The notes beneath the pieces were generated by a model. The model did no database searches. It was not told the origin of the DNA and saw only the letters and a list, made by a program, of their open reading frames with translations. The translations under genes and the position numbers were made by a program. This document shows positions 8,656 to 17,543 of a stretch of DNA of 64,000 nucleotides, piece after piece (the stretch's first letter is position 1; the number at the start of each line of letters is the position of its first letter). This DNA is from Gammaproteobacteria bacterium HGW-Gammaproteobacteria-1 (GTDB taxonomy: Bacteria; Pseudomonadota; Gammaproteobacteria; Thiohalomonadales; Thiohalomonadaceae), in NCBI GenBank assembly GCA_002840095.1, contig PGZL01000005.1, positions 310,001 to 374,000 of the forward strand, in the 5' to 3' direction.

Positions 8656-9243
8656 TCAGCTATTGGTGCCTGTTTTTTTGCCGCCGTTCAAAACCGGCCA
8701 TGCCGCCATCAGGTAGACGGTCATGGACCACAGGGTCAGTATCGCGGCGACGTACAGCAGGTAAAACCCCGCCTCCGCCGCGTTGATGCCGTACAGGGGC
8801 TCGCGATACAGCAGCAGGAGCAGTGCCACCATTTGCGCCGTGGTCTTCACCTTGCCGATGTAGTTGACCGCCACCTTGCGCGTGGCGCCGACCTCCGCCA
8901 TCCACTCGCGCAGCGCGGAGATGGTGATCTCGCGCCCGACGATGATGGCGGCGGGCAGAGCCATGAGGATGCCATGGTAGTCGGTAGGGTTGCGGTCCAC
9001 CAGCAGAACCAGCGCCGTCGCCACCATCAGCTTGTCGGCGACGGGATCGAGGAAGGCACCGAAGGCCGAGGTTTCGCCCAGGCGCCGGGCCAGGTAGCCG
9101 TCCAGCCAGTCGGTGGCCGCCGCCAGGCCGAAGATGACCGTGGTGGCGATATGGGACCAGCTGACCGGCAGGTAGAAAAACAGCACGAAGACCGGGATCA
9201 GGCCAATGCGCAGCAGCGTCAGGCTGTTGGGGATATTGAGCAT
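8656..9243 (-). CDS. pgsA: CDP-diacylglycerol--glycerol-3-phosphate 3-phosphatidyltransferase
   Basis: Membrane enzyme that makes phosphatidylglycerol phosphate, the first committed step to phosphatidylglycerol and cardiolipin. The 195-residue protein has several transmembrane helices. It carries the CDP-alcohol phosphotransferase signature D-x2-DG-x2-AR-x8-G-x3-D-x3-D, visible as [10 protein letters not shown] ... GAFLDPVAD at about residues 45-70. It follows uvrC by 6 bp and precedes the tRNA genes, as in E. coli. Confidence 0.96.
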   Translation of the reverse strand: MLNIPNSLTLLRIGLIPVFVLFFYLPVSWSHIATTVIFGLAAATDWLDGYLARRLGETSAFGAFLDPVADKLMVATALVLLVDRNPTDYHGILMALPAAIIVGREITISALREWMAEVGATRKVAVNYIGKVKTTAQMVALLLLLYREPLYGINAAEAGFYLLYVAAILTLWSMTVYLMAAWPVLNGGKKTGTNS

Positions 9244-9249
9244 CAGACT

Positions 9250-11097
9250 CTATTCCGGGTGCAGTGCATCATAGATGCGTTGGGCCAGCTGGCGGCTGAT
9301 GCCATGGACCTTGCTCAGGTCTTCGACGCCGGCGCGGGCGACTTCCTGTAATCCGCCGAACTGGCGCAGCAACTGTTGCCGCCGCTTGGGTCCCAGGCCG
9401 GGGATGTCCTCCAGGGTCGAAGCCCGCCGCGCCTTGGCCCGCCGCTGGCGGTGCCCGGTGATGGCGAAGCGGTGCGCCTCGTCACGCACCTGCTGAATCA
9501 GGTGCAGGGCCGGCGATTCAGGCGGCAGTATAGTGGGCGCCTCCACCCCGGACAAGATGAGCTGCTCCAGTCCCGCCTTGCGCGTCGGTCCCTTGGCCAC
9601 GCCGACCACCAGGATCCCGGCGATGGCCAGTTCCTCCAGCACGTCGTGGGCCTGCTGTACCTGCCCTTTGCCGCCGTCGATGAGCAGGACGTCGGGCGCC
9701 TTGCCCTCCCCCTCCTGCAAGCGGCGGAAGCGCCGGGTCAGCGCCTGGTGCATGGCGGCGTAATCGTCACCCGGCGTAATGCCGTCGATGTTGAAGCGCC
9801 GGTAGTCGGATTTGACCGGGCCTTCCCAGTCGAACACCACACAGGAAGCGACCGTGCGCTCGCCCATGGTGTGGCTGATGTCGAAACACTCGATGCGCTG
9901 CGGCATCGCCTCCAGCTGCAAGGCCTCCTGCAAGGCCTCGAAACGGCCCAGCAGGCTGGCCTTGGAGGCCAGATGGGCCTGGAGGGCGAGCTGGGCGTTG
10001 TTCTGTGCCATGGCGACCCAGCGGGCGCGCTCGCCGCGCAGCCGGCTGCTCAGGGTGACCTTGCGCCCGGCCTGTTCGCTCAGGCCCTCGGCCAGCCAGC
10101 CCTCCTCCTCCAGCGGGTGGCTGAGCAGGATCTCCGGCGGGATCGGCCGCTCCCCCTCGCCCGGTGCGTGCGCCAGGTAATACTGCGGCAGAAAGGCCCC
10201 CAGCAACTCCGCCGGGCCGGCGTCGGCCGCATTGCGGGGATAGAAGGTCTTGTTGCCGAGATTGTGGCCGCCGCGGATGTAGAACACCTGCACGCAGGCG
10301 ACACCGGCGGCGCTGGCCACGGCAATCACATCGCAATCGGCGCCGGCACTGCCGCTGACATACTGCCGCTCCTGCACCCGGCGCAGGTTGGCGATCTGGT
10401 CGCGGTAGAGGGCCGCCGCCTCGAAATCCAGCTCGGCCGCCGCCGCCTCCATGCGCCGCACCAGCTCGTCGATGACCTCGCTGTTCTTGCCCTCCAGGAA
10501 CATCACCGCGTGGCGCACCTCGTCCAGATAGCGCTCCCGCGTCACCAGGCCGACGCAGGGGCCGCTGCAGCGTTTGATCTGGTATTGCAGGCAGGCGCGA
10601 CTGCGGTTGCTGTAGAAGGTGTTGTCGCACTGGCGGATGGGAAACAGCTTCTGCATCAGGTTGAGGCTCTCGCGCACCGCGTTGGAACTGGGATAGGGTC
10701 CGAAGTAGCGGCCGCGCCCGCTGCGCCTGCCGCGATGAAAACTGAGGCGCGGAAATTCATCGTCGGAGAGATAGATGTAGGGATAACCCTTGTCGTCGCG
10801 CAGCAGGATGTTATAGCGCGGCTGCAAGGCCTTGATCAGGTTGTTCTCCAGCAGCAGCGCCTCGCCCTCGGTGTGGGTCACGGTCACGTCGATGCGCTGG
10901 ATCTGCGCCACCAGCGCCTGGGTCTTGGCACTGCCGTCGCTGCGGGTGAAATAGCTGGCGACGCGCTTTTTCAGGTTGCGCGCCTTGCCGACGTAAAGAA
11001 TCTCGCCCGCGGCATCGTACATGCGGTACACGCCGGGAAGGGCCGTCAGGGTACTGAGAAAGGCCTTGCTGTCGAAGGGAGGAAGCGGGTCTTGCAT
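9250..11097 (-). CDS. uvrC: Excinuclease ABC subunit C
   Basis: Makes both incisions in nucleotide excision repair after UvrA/UvrB damage recognition. Domains in order over 615 residues: GIY-YIG nuclease at the N-terminus (GVYRMYD ... ILYVGKARNLKKR), a cysteine-containing region, a UVR/UvrB-binding motif near residues 205-240, the RNase H-like endonuclease core (CFDISHTMGE, LLIDGGKGQ), and C-terminal helix-hairpin-helix motifs (LEDIPGLGPKRRQQLL). It lies between uvrY and pgsA in the conserved order. Confidence 0.97.
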   Translation of the reverse strand: MQDPLPPFDSKAFLSTLTALPGVYRMYDAAGEILYVGKARNLKKRVASYFTRSDGSAKTQALVAQIQRIDVTVTHTEGEALLLENNLIKALQPRYNILLRDDKGYPYIYLSDDEFPRLSFHRGRRSGRGRYFGPYPSSNAVRESLNLMQKLFPIRQCDNTFYSNRSRACLQYQIKRCSGPCVGLVTRERYLDEVRHAVMFLEGKNSEVIDELVRRMEAAAAELDFEAAALYRDQIANLRRVQERQYVSGSAGADCDVIAVASAAGVACVQVFYIRGGHNLGNKTFYPRNAADAGPAELLGAFLPQYYLAHAPGEGERPIPPEILLSHPLEEEGWLAEGLSEQAGRKVTLSSRLRGERARWVAMAQNNAQLALQAHLASKASLLGRFEALQEALQLEAMPQRIECFDISHTMGERTVASCVVFDWEGPVKSDYRRFNIDGITPGDDYAAMHQALTRRFRRLQEGEGKAPDVLLIDGGKGQVQQAHDVLEELAIAGILVVGVAKGPTRKAGLEQLILSGVEAPTILPPESPALHLIQQVRDEAHRFAITGHRQRRAKARRASTLEDIPGLGPKRRQQLLRQFGGLQEVARAGVEDLSKVHGISRQLAQRIYDALHPE

Positions 11098-11141
11098 GGG
11101 CAGACTTTAGCAGACCGGCCCGGCCCGCCGGTGGGCAAAAA

Positions 11142-11780
11142 TCAGGCGATGTTGTCCAGCATGCCGTGGCGGATGGCGAGGCGGGTCAGTTCGGCGTCGG
11201 TACGTACGCCGAGCTTGTCGTAGAGGCGGTAGCGGTAGGTGCTGATGGTCTTGGGGCTGAGGCAGAGCTGCTCCGAGATGTCGCTCATCTTGTTGCCCTG
11301 CATCAGCATCATCATCACCTGCAATTCGCGTCGCGACAGGCGCTGGAACGGCGACTCCGTGCCCGGCAGCAGGGACAGGGCCAGTGACTGGGCGACGGTG
11401 GGGCTGATATAGCGCTTGCCGGCGGCCACCTGGTGAATGGCGTTGATCATCTCGTCCACGTTGCAGCCCTTGCTGAGGTAACCGACGGCGCCGGCCTTGA
11501 GCAGCTGGCTGGGGAAGGGATCGTCGGTATGGACGGTCAGGACGATGACCTTGATCTCGGGATAGGCATGGGTCAGACGGCGGGTGGCCTCGAGGCCGCC
11601 TATGCCCGGCATGCTGACGTCCATCAGCACCACGTCGGGGCAAAACTTCCGCACCGAGTCGATGGCGGCCTCGCCGCTGTCGACTTCGGCATAGACCTTG
11701 ATGCCCTTGACGTCGGTAAGCAGGCGCCGGATACCCGTGCGCACCAACTCATGGTCGTCAACCAGAAGGACATTAATCAT
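11142..11780 (-). CDS. uvrY: UvrY/GacA-family response regulator
   Basis: DNA-binding regulator of the BarA/UvrY (GacS/GacA) two-component system, which usually controls carbon storage and secondary metabolism through Csr small RNAs. I start it at the ATG at 11780 (MINVLLVDDHELVRTG), giving 212 residues, the family length; a longer open frame upstream has no support. The receiver domain has the acidic pair DD near residue 9, phospho-acceptor Asp in DVVLMDVSMPG and Lys in LSKG. A LuxR-type helix-turn-helix (LSRRELQVMMM ... LSPKTISTYRYRL) forms the C-terminus. uvrC follows 44 bp downstream. A promoter and CRP-like site lie upstream. Confidence 0.95.
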   Translation of the reverse strand: MINVLLVDDHELVRTGIRRLLTDVKGIKVYAEVDSGEAAIDSVRKFCPDVVLMDVSMPGIGGLEATRRLTHAYPEIKVIVLTVHTDDPFPSQLLKAGAVGYLSKGCNVDEMINAIHQVAAGKRYISPTVAQSLALSLLPGTESPFQRLSRRELQVMMMLMQGNKMSDISEQLCLSPKTISTYRYRLYDKLGVRTDAELTRLAIRHGMLDNIA

Positions 11781-11815
11781 GGATGAATCTTGCCGGACCG
11801 GGAAATCAACTGACG

Positions 11816-11843
11816 AACATACAGGATTTAGCGCATTTATCAA
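11816..11843 (-). promoter_or_regulatory. Candidate sigma-70 promoter of uvrY
   Basis: On the minus strand a -35 TTGATA (11843-11838) and a -10 TATGTT (11821-11816) are separated by 16 bp. The predicted transcription start is near 11809, about 29 nt before the uvrY ATG. Judged by eye only. Confidence 0.45.
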
Positions 11844-11891
11844 GCGGGCGATATTGGTGCAAACAGCTAGCAAAGGGAAGGTTTTTGACGG

Positions 11892-11907
11892 TGTGAACCA
11901 GTTCACA
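11892..11907. promoter_or_regulatory. Perfect CRP/Vfr-type operator upstream of uvrY
   Basis: TGTGA-N6-TCACA with both half-sites exact, within the wider near-palindrome GTGTGAACCAGTTCACAC (11891-11908). Its centre lies about 90-93 bp upstream of the predicted uvrY start site, close to -92.5, a spacing at which CRP can activate on the same helix face. Match to the CRP consensus is seen directly; binding is inferred. Confidence 0.65.
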
Positions 11908-12056
11908 CTTTTCCACGGGAACAATTTGAGGTTGGTTCTGCGGGTCTAATAAAGGGTCAACCCGCACCGGACGTAGAGTATGGCGGAGACAGTGGGATGA
12001 CGCGCGCCCCTTGGGGCTTGCCCAGCGGGCCGGCCTGCGGCCGTTCAGGTTATTGA

Positions 12057-12147
<91 letters not shown>

Positions 12148-12192
12148 GGGAGGCGGAAGGATAACCGATTGCCACCCCGCTGTTCCAGCAGG

Positions 12193-12220
12193 TTGATATT
12201 CCGCCCAGGCCCGGTATGCT
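12193..12220 (+). promoter_or_regulatory. Candidate promoter of the YccA-family gene
   Basis: -35 TTGATA (12193-12198), 16-bp spacer, -10 TATGCT (12215-12220), placing the start near 12227 and leaving a leader of about 75 nt before the ATG at 12302. By-eye consensus match. Confidence 0.4.
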
Positions 12221-12301
12221 TGTGCGCAAGCCGCCGGGAACCTGCATGCGGTTGCCCGGTCCCAGTCTTCGGATGCCCCAACAACAACACGAGGAGCACA
12301 C

Positions 12302-12970
12302 ATGAATTCCAACGAGTTTGCCGTTGCCCGTACCGGCACCGCGGTTCAGGAAAGCAACAAACTGATCCGCAACACCTATACCCTGCTGTCGATGACGCTG
12401 CTGTTCAGCGCCTTCACCGCCGGCGTGTCCATGACCCTGAACCTGCCGCACCCCGGCCTGATCATCACCCTGGTGGGCTACTTCGGCCTGTTGTTCCTCA
12501 CCACCAAGCTGCGCAACAGCGCCTGGGGCCTGGCCTCGGTATTCGCCCTGACCGGATTCATGGGACTGACCCTCGGCCCCATCATCAATGCCTACCTGAG
12601 CCTGCCCAACGGCACGGAGCTGGTGATGACCGCCATGGGCATGACCGGCGCCATCTTCCTCGGCCTGTCCGCCTATGCCATCACCACCCGCAAGGACTTC
12701 AGCTTCATGGGCGGCTTCCTGATGGCGGGCATCCTGGTGGCCTTCCTGGCCGGCCTGGCAGCCATTTTCTTCACCCTGCCGGGACTGGCGCTGGGCGTTT
12801 CCGCCATGTTCGTGCTGCTGATGTGCGGCCTGATCCTGTATGAGACCAGCAACATCGTGCACGGCGGCGAGACCAACTACATCATGGCCACCGTGACCCT
12901 GTACGTCAGCATCTACAACCTGTTCACCAGCCTGCTGCATCTGCTCGGCGCCTTCAGCGGCGACGACTGA
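12302..12970 (+). CDS. Bax inhibitor-1/YccA family membrane protein
   Basis: A 222-residue protein with about seven hydrophobic segments and a conserved C-terminal region (LILYETSNIVHGGETNYIMATVTLYVSIYNLF), typical of the BI-1/YccA family. E. coli YccA binds and modulates the membrane protease FtsH; members can also act as Ca2+ leak channels. GGAG precedes the ATG by 7 nt. It is monocistronic: a promoter-like element lies upstream and a strong bidirectional terminator directly downstream. Exact function here is unknown. Confidence 0.92.
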   Translation: MNSNEFAVARTGTAVQESNKLIRNTYTLLSMTLLFSAFTAGVSMTLNLPHPGLIITLVGYFGLLFLTTKLRNSAWGLASVFALTGFMGLTLGPIINAYLSLPNGTELVMTAMGMTGAIFLGLSAYAITTRKDFSFMGGFLMAGILVAFLAGLAAIFFTLPGLALGVSAMFVLLMCGLILYETSNIVHGGETNYIMATVTLYVSIYNLFTSLLHLLGAFSGDD

Positions 12971-12991
12971 TCGGTTCCCGGCCTGGTCCAC

Positions 12992-13019
12992 AAAAAAACC
13001 GCCGTAAGGCGGTTTTTTT
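12992..13019. terminator. Bidirectional intrinsic terminator
   Basis: AAAAAAACCGCC pairs perfectly with GGCGGTTTTTTT around the loop GTAA. It ends the YccA-family gene on the plus strand, and lies just past the 3' end of mltG, so it can also stop the fab operon transcript on the minus strand. Confidence 0.9.
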
Positions 13020-13046
13020 GTGTCCCTTCCCTCCCTTTTGCCGCCC

Positions 13047-14066
13047 TCAGGGCGGCGCCCCCCGCTTGAGCTGGTAATAGCGCACGGCGCGGCTGTGCTC
13101 GTCCAGGGTGGCGGAAAAGTGGTGGCTGCCGTCGCCACGGGCCACGAAGTACAAGGCCTCGCCCGGTGCGGGATGCAGCGCGGCATGGATGCTGTCGCGG
13201 CCGGGCATGGCGATGGGCGTCGGCGGCAGACCACTGCGGGTATAGGTGTTGTAAGGCGTATCAGCCGTCAGATCGCGCCGGCGCAGATTGCCGTCGAAAT
13301 CAAAGCCCAGGCCGTAGATGACGGTGGGATCGGTCTGCAAACGGATCCCTTTCTGCAGGCGGCGCACAAACACGCCGGCGATGGCGGGGCGCTCGCTGGC
13401 CAGGCCGGTTTCCTTCTCGACGATGGATGCCAGGGTGAGCGCCTCGTCGGGCGTGCGCAGGGGCAGGCCCTCGCTGCGCCGCTCCCATTCATAGGCCAGC
13501 ACCTCGCTCATCTGGCGGTAGGCGCGGCGCAGGAACTCCTCGTCGCTCAGCTGGCGCGGGAAGTGATAGGTGTCGGGGAAAAAGCGCCCCTCCGGGTGTT
13601 CATCCGGGTGGCCGAGGCGCGCCATGATTTCGCGGTCGGTCAGCCCGGTGAGGGTCTGGCTCAGGTAGGGACTGGTGCGCACGGCATCCAGCATCTGGCG
13701 GAAGTTCCAGCCCTCCACCAGGGTAAGTGCATAAAGATGCACCTTCCCCTCCACCATCAGCTGGAGCAGCCGGCGCGGCGTCATGCCCGGTTCGATGCGG
13801 TACTCCCCGGCGCGCAGCTGGTGGGCGCTGCCCGACAGGCGCGCCATCCACGAGAAATACCGGGCGCTGCTGATGAGCCCGTCCTGCTCCAGCTGCCGCG
13901 CCACGGCCGTCAACGATGCGCCGGGATGGACCGCGACCAGCACCCCCTCCCCGGCCACGGTCAGCGGCGCCGAAACAAAGGACTGGTAGCCGAAGCCGAA
14001 CCAGCCGCCGGTGAGGCTGACGATCAGCACCAGGGCGCCCAACAGACGAAACAGGCGCTCACGCAT
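13047..14066 (-). CDS. mltG: Endolytic murein transglycosylase MltG (YceG-like)
   Basis: Inner-membrane enzyme that cuts nascent glycan strands and is thought to act as a terminase of peptidoglycan polymerisation. Length 339 residues. One N-terminal transmembrane helix (about residues 8-28) precedes a LysM-like subdomain and the YceG catalytic domain, with the catalytic Glu in ASIVEKETGLASERP. It overlaps pabC by 8 nt, the usual arrangement. The partners tmk and holB, which normally follow, are absent, so the conserved cluster ends here. Confidence 0.95.
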   Translation of the reverse strand: MRERLFRLLGALVLIVSLTGGWFGFGYQSFVSAPLTVAGEGVLVAVHPGASLTAVARQLEQDGLISSARYFSWMARLSGSAHQLRAGEYRIEPGMTPRRLLQLMVEGKVHLYALTLVEGWNFRQMLDAVRTSPYLSQTLTGLTDREIMARLGHPDEHPEGRFFPDTYHFPRQLSDEEFLRRAYRQMSEVLAYEWERRSEGLPLRTPDEALTLASIVEKETGLASERPAIAGVFVRRLQKGIRLQTDPTVIYGLGFDFDGNLRRRDLTADTPYNTYTRSGLPPTPIAMPGRDSIHAALHPAPGEALYFVARGDGSHHFSATLDEHSRAVRYYQLKRGAPP

Positions 14067-14871
14067 CGACCGCGTCCCCTATTGCCTGCTGCAGGCGCCG
14101 CGTCACCGACCCCGGCATAAATTCCATACCCTGAACCCGCCGCACCGGCCAGATGCCGATGACGCTGTTGCAGACGAACAACTCGTCGGCACTGCGCAGA
14201 TCGGCCAGGCCCAGCGCCGTCACCTCGCAGGCTATGCCGCCCTGCTCCGCCAGCGCCAGAACGTGGCCGCGCATAACCCCGGCCACACCGCACTGCTCCA
14301 GCGCCGGCGTCCGCAAACGTCCGCCCTGGACCAGGAACAGGTTGCTCATGGTGCCTTCGACCAGGCCTCCTGCCGCATCCAGCATCAGGCCCTCGGCAAT
14401 GTCCGGGTCATCCCATTCGGCCCGCGCCAGCACCTGCTCCAGGCGATTGAGGTGCTTGAGCCCAGCCAGGCGCGGATTGGCGCCGAGAGGCGTGTCGCAC
14501 AGGCGCACGTTGACGCCCTGTTGCGGCCAGTGCGCGGGATGGTCGGGCCAGGGGTGCAGGGAGAGTATGCGGCGCGGGAGCGCCGGCGCCGGCGGCCGGT
14601 AGCCGCGCCCGCCGGAACCGCGGGTGACGATGATCTTCAATACCGCCCGCGCGCTGCCGGCACACAGGGCACGGGCCTCCGCCTGCAAGAGGTCGACAGA
14701 CGGCGGCTCGATGCCGAGACGGACACAGCCCCGGGCCAGGCGTGCCATGTGCTGCGTCCACAACTGCGGTTCACCGGAATGGACGGCAAGGGTCTCGAAC
14801 AGTCCATCGCCGTAGAGCAGGCCGCGATCATCGGCTGCGATTTGGTCGGAGTCCTTGCCGTCGATCAGCAT
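14059..14871 (-). CDS. pabC: Aminodeoxychorismate lyase
   Basis: PLP enzyme that releases pyruvate from 4-amino-4-deoxychorismate to give p-aminobenzoate for folate. The 270-residue protein has the class IV aminotransferase fold: DRGLLYGDGLFETLAV at the N-terminus, the PLP lysine in GLKHLNRLEQV (about residue 140), and EGTMSNLFLVQGG further on. It lies between fabF and mltG as in E. coli and overlaps mltG. Confidence 0.93.
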   Translation of the reverse strand: MLIDGKDSDQIAADDRGLLYGDGLFETLAVHSGEPQLWTQHMARLARGCVRLGIEPPSVDLLQAEARALCAGSARAVLKIIVTRGSGGRGYRPPAPALPRRILSLHPWPDHPAHWPQQGVNVRLCDTPLGANPRLAGLKHLNRLEQVLARAEWDDPDIAEGLMLDAAGGLVEGTMSNLFLVQGGRLRTPALEQCGVAGVMRGHVLALAEQGGIACEVTALGLADLRSADELFVCNSVIGIWPVRRVQGMEFMPGSVTRRLQQAIGDAVDA

Positions 14872-14911
14872 GGGGAAAGTAAACAGGCCCGCAGTCGCGG
14901 GCCTGCTTCCG

Positions 14912-16153
14912 TCACTGGATCTTCTTGAACACCAGGGTGCCGTTGGTGCCGCCGAAGCCGAAGGAATTCGACAGGGCCACCTCGATCTTGCGCTCCTGTG
15001 CCGTATTCGGCACGTAGTTCAGATCGCACTCCGGATCCGGGTTGAAGATGTTGATGGTGGGCGGCGCCACCTGGTCACGAATCGCCAGGGTGGTGAACAC
15101 CGCCTCGATGCCGCCGGCGGCACCGAGCAGATGCCCGGTCATGGACTTGGTGGAGCTCATGGCCAGCTTGTAGGCATGGTCGCCGAAGGCGGACTTGGCG
15201 GCGTCGGTCTCGGCCTTGTCGCCGGCCGGGGTGGAGGTGCCGTGGGCGTTGATGTAGTCCACCTGCTCCGGATTGATGCCGGCATTGCGCATGGCGCTCT
15301 GCATGCAGCGCTTGGCGCCGTCGCCGCCGGCCGCGGGCAGGGTCATGTGGTAGGCGTCGCCGCTCATGCCGTAGCCGATGACCTCGGCATAGATGCGCGC
15401 ACCGCGCGCCTTGGCGAACTCGTACTCCTCCAGCACCACCACGCCGGCGCCGTCGGACAGCACGAAGCCGTCGCGGTCCTTGTCCCACGGACGGCTGGCG
15501 GTGGCCGGGTCGTCGTTGCGGCTGGACAGCGCGCGGGCGGCGCAGAAGCCGCCCAGGCCCAGGGGCGAAGTGGCCATCTCGGCACCGCCGGCAACCATGA
15601 CGTCGGCGTCGCCGTATTCGATGATGCGTGCGGCATCGCCGATGCTGTGGGTGGCGGTGGCGCAAGCCGTCACCAGGGCGATGTTCGGCCCCTTCAGGCC
15701 GTACATGATGGAGACATGGCCGGAGATCATGTTGATGATGTTGCTGGGCACGAAAAACGGCGAAATGCGGCGCGGGCCGCTGGACATCAGGTTCTCATGC
15801 GCCCGCTCGATGCCGGGCAGGCCGCCGATACCGGAGCCGATGGCGACGCCGATCCGATCGGCATTCTCCTCGGTCACCGTCAGGCCGGAATCCTCAATGG
15901 CCTCCTTCGCTGCGGCGATGCCGTAGTGAATGAAGGGATCCATCTTCTTCGCCTCTTTGGACGAGAGATAGTTCTCGACATTGAAGCCTTTCACCGAACC
16001 GCCGAAATGGGTGGTGAAGGCAGAGGTATCGAAATGGGTAATGGGCGCAATGCCGCTCTTGCCGGCAAGAATGCTCTCCCAGGATTCCTTAACGGTCAGG
16101 CCGACAGGGGAAACCATGCCCAAGCCCGTAATCACAACGCGCCGCTTAGCCAA
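14912..16153 (-). CDS. fabF: Beta-ketoacyl-ACP synthase II
   Basis: Elongating condensing enzyme of type II fatty-acid synthesis. I choose a TTG start at 16153 ([18 protein letters not shown]), because GAGGTG lies 6 nt upstream and the product is then 413 residues, exactly the E. coli length; an in-frame ATG at 16180 would add nine unconserved residues. Catalytic triad visible: Cys in [13 protein letters not shown] (about 163), His in [11 protein letters not shown] (about 303), His in [12 protein letters not shown] (about 340). Separated from acpP by a terminator-like hairpin and a long inverted repeat, so it may be expressed below acpP. Confidence 0.95.
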   Translation of the reverse strand: MAKRRVVITGLGMVSPVGLTVKESWESILAGKSGIAPITHFDTSAFTTHFGGSVKGFNVENYLSSKEAKKMDPFIHYGIAAAKEAIEDSGLTVTEENADRIGVAIGSGIGGLPGIERAHENLMSSGPRRISPFFVPSNIINMISGHVSIMYGLKGPNIALVTACATATHSIGDAARIIEYGDADVMVAGGAEMATSPLGLGGFCAARALSSRNDDPATASRPWDKDRDGFVLSDGAGVVVLEEYEFAKARGARIYAEVIGYGMSGDAYHMTLPAAGGDGAKRCMQSAMRNAGINPEQVDYINAHGTSTPAGDKAETDAAKSAFGDHAYKLAMSSTKSMTGHLLGAAGGIEAVFTTLAIRDQVAPPTINIFNPDPECDLNYVPNTAQERKIEVALSNSFGFGGTNGTLVFKKIQ

Positions 16154-16180
16154 GGGACACACCTCTTTGAAATTATCCAA

Positions 16181-16342
16181 AACCCGGAAAGTCCATTAGG
16201 AGGTGCGATGATCGCGCAGAGATTTGGATTCACAAAGGTTTTTACGAAGGAGCGCAATACCGGCTGTATTGCCGACTGAGAAAAATCCTTTGTGGATTCA
16301 AAGATCAAGCGAGGGCGCGTCTCCTAATGAACTTTCCGGGTT
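16181..16342. repeat. Long nested inverted repeat between acpP and fabF
   Basis: Outer arms AACCCGGAAAGTCCATTAGG... (16181-16202) and its near-complement (16321-16342) match over 22 bp with one mismatch. Inside, a GATTTGGATTCACAAAGG / CCTTTGTGGATTCAAAGATC pair forms a second stem, and GCAATAC-CGGCT-GTATTGC is the apical hairpin. The element begins 28 bp upstream of the fabF start. It could be a MITE-like insertion or a folded regulatory RNA; no ORF is evident. Confidence 0.75.
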
Positions 16343-16350
16343 AAAGCAAA

Positions 16351-16383
16351 AGGCCGCGACCACGTGACGTGGTTCGGCGGCCT
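16351..16383 (-). terminator. Intrinsic terminator/attenuator after acpP
   Basis: On the minus strand AGGCCGC-CGA-ACCACGT-C-ACGTGGT-C-GCGGCCT forms a two-part stem followed by TTTTGCTTT. It starts 21 bp past the acpP stop. It would stop part of the transcripts before fabF, matching the high need for ACP. Confidence 0.75.
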
Positions 16384-16403
16384 CGTACAGATACAGCAGG
16401 CAA

Positions 16404-16640
16404 TCAGCCCTGGTGGGCGTTGATGTAGTCTACCGCCTGCTGGACCGTGGTGATCTTCTCGGCGTCTTCGTCCGGAATCTCGGTCTCGAATTCCTCTTCC
16501 AGAGCCATCACCAGCTCGACGGTGTCGAGGGAATCGGCGCCCAGGTCGTCGACGAAGGAGGAGCTGGTTTGTACCTCTTCTTCCTTAACTCCCAACTGCT
16601 CGACAACGATCTTCTTGACGCGTTCTTCGATGCTGCTCAT
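16404..16640 (-). CDS. acpP: Acyl carrier protein
   Basis: Carries acyl intermediates as thioesters on 4'-phosphopantetheine. The start at 16640 ([17 protein letters not shown]) gives 78 residues as in E. coli; GGAGGA lies 9-10 nt upstream. The modified serine is in [15 protein letters not shown] (about residue 37). The product is strongly acidic. Likely has its own promoter in the AT-rich gap before it and a terminator after it. Confidence 0.98.
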   Translation of the reverse strand: MSSIEERVKKIVVEQLGVKEEEVQTSSSFVDDLGADSLDTVELVMALEEEFETEIPDEDAEKITTVQQAVDYINAHQG

Positions 16641-16675
16641 GACAGGTATATCCTCCAAAGATAATTGACCGCGGT

Positions 16676-16705
16676 ATTGTATTTAAAACCATCGGCCTAT
16701 GCCAG
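16676..16705 (-). promoter_or_regulatory. Candidate acpP promoter
   Basis: In the AT-rich 147-bp fabG-acpP gap the minus strand has CTGGCA (-35, 16705-16700), an 18-bp spacer and TACAAT (-10, 16681-16676). A small hairpin ATGGC-GTGAT-GCCAT overlapping the fabG stop and followed by a T-rich tract (16766-16796) may end upstream transcripts. Weak -35, so tentative. Confidence 0.35.
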
Positions 16706-16787
16706 ATAAATGATGTGGCGAAAAACAGCTCCAAACAACATTAACAACACACGATAACAGCTTGATTAAAAATAATAAAAAATGGCA

Positions 16788-17531
16788 TCACGCCATGTAC
16801 ATGCCGCCATTCACGTGCAGGGTCTCGCCGGTGATGTAGGCCGCTTCGGGCGAGGCGAGGAAGGCGACGGCCGCCGCAATCTCCTCCGGCTGGCCGAGGC
16901 GATTGAGCGGAATCTGCTTGAGCAGCATGTCCTTGTGCTCGTCCGCCAGGGCCCGCGTCATGTCGGTGTCGATGAATCCCGGGGCCACCGCGTTGACGGT
17001 AATTCCGCGTGCGCCGACCTCGCGCGCCAGCGCCTTGGTGAAGCCGAAGATGCCGGCCTTGGCCGCCGCGTAGTTGGTCTGTCCGGCATTGCCCATGGCG
17101 CCGACCACCGAGGCGATGCTGATGATGCGGCCCTTGCGCGCCTTGGTCATGGCACGCAGGCAGGCCTTAGACATGCGGTAGACGGACTTGAGGTTGGTGT
17201 CGATGATGGCATCCCACTCCTCGTCCTTCATGCGCATCAGCAGATTGTCGCGGGTGATGCCGGCGTTGTTGATCAGTACCGTCGGCGCGCCGACGTCCTT
17301 GGTGATGGCATCGAGCACGGCATCGATGCTGGCCTGCTCGGTGACATTGAGCTCCACGCCCTTGCCCTTGACCCCTTCGGCCTGGAGATAGGCACTGATC
17401 TGTTCGGCGCCGGAAGCGGACGTGGCGCTGCCGATGACGGTGGCGCCGCGCTTGCCCAGTGCCAGGGCAATGGCCTTGCCGATACCGCGGCTGGCACCGG
17501 TGACGAGTACGATTTCGTTTTCCATGGACAT
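16788..17531 (-). CDS. fabG: 3-oxoacyl-ACP reductase
   Basis: NADPH-dependent reductase of fatty-acid elongation, short-chain dehydrogenase family. The 247-residue protein has the cofactor motif TGASRGIGKA near the N-terminus, NNAG at about residue 90, and the catalytic Ser-Tyr-Lys set in ASVVGAMGNAGQTNYAAAKAG (Tyr about 152, Lys about 156). GAGGAG lies about 8 nt before the ATG at 17531. It sits between fabD and acpP. Confidence 0.97.
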   Translation of the reverse strand: MSMENEIVLVTGASRGIGKAIALALGKRGATVIGSATSASGAEQISAYLQAEGVKGKGVELNVTEQASIDAVLDAITKDVGAPTVLINNAGITRDNLLMRMKDEEWDAIIDTNLKSVYRMSKACLRAMTKARKGRIISIASVVGAMGNAGQTNYAAAKAGIFGFTKALAREVGARGITVNAVAPGFIDTDMTRALADEHKDMLLKQIPLNRLGQPEEIAAAVAFLASPEAAYITGETLHVNGGMYMA

Positions 17532-17543
17532 CGGGCTATCTCC

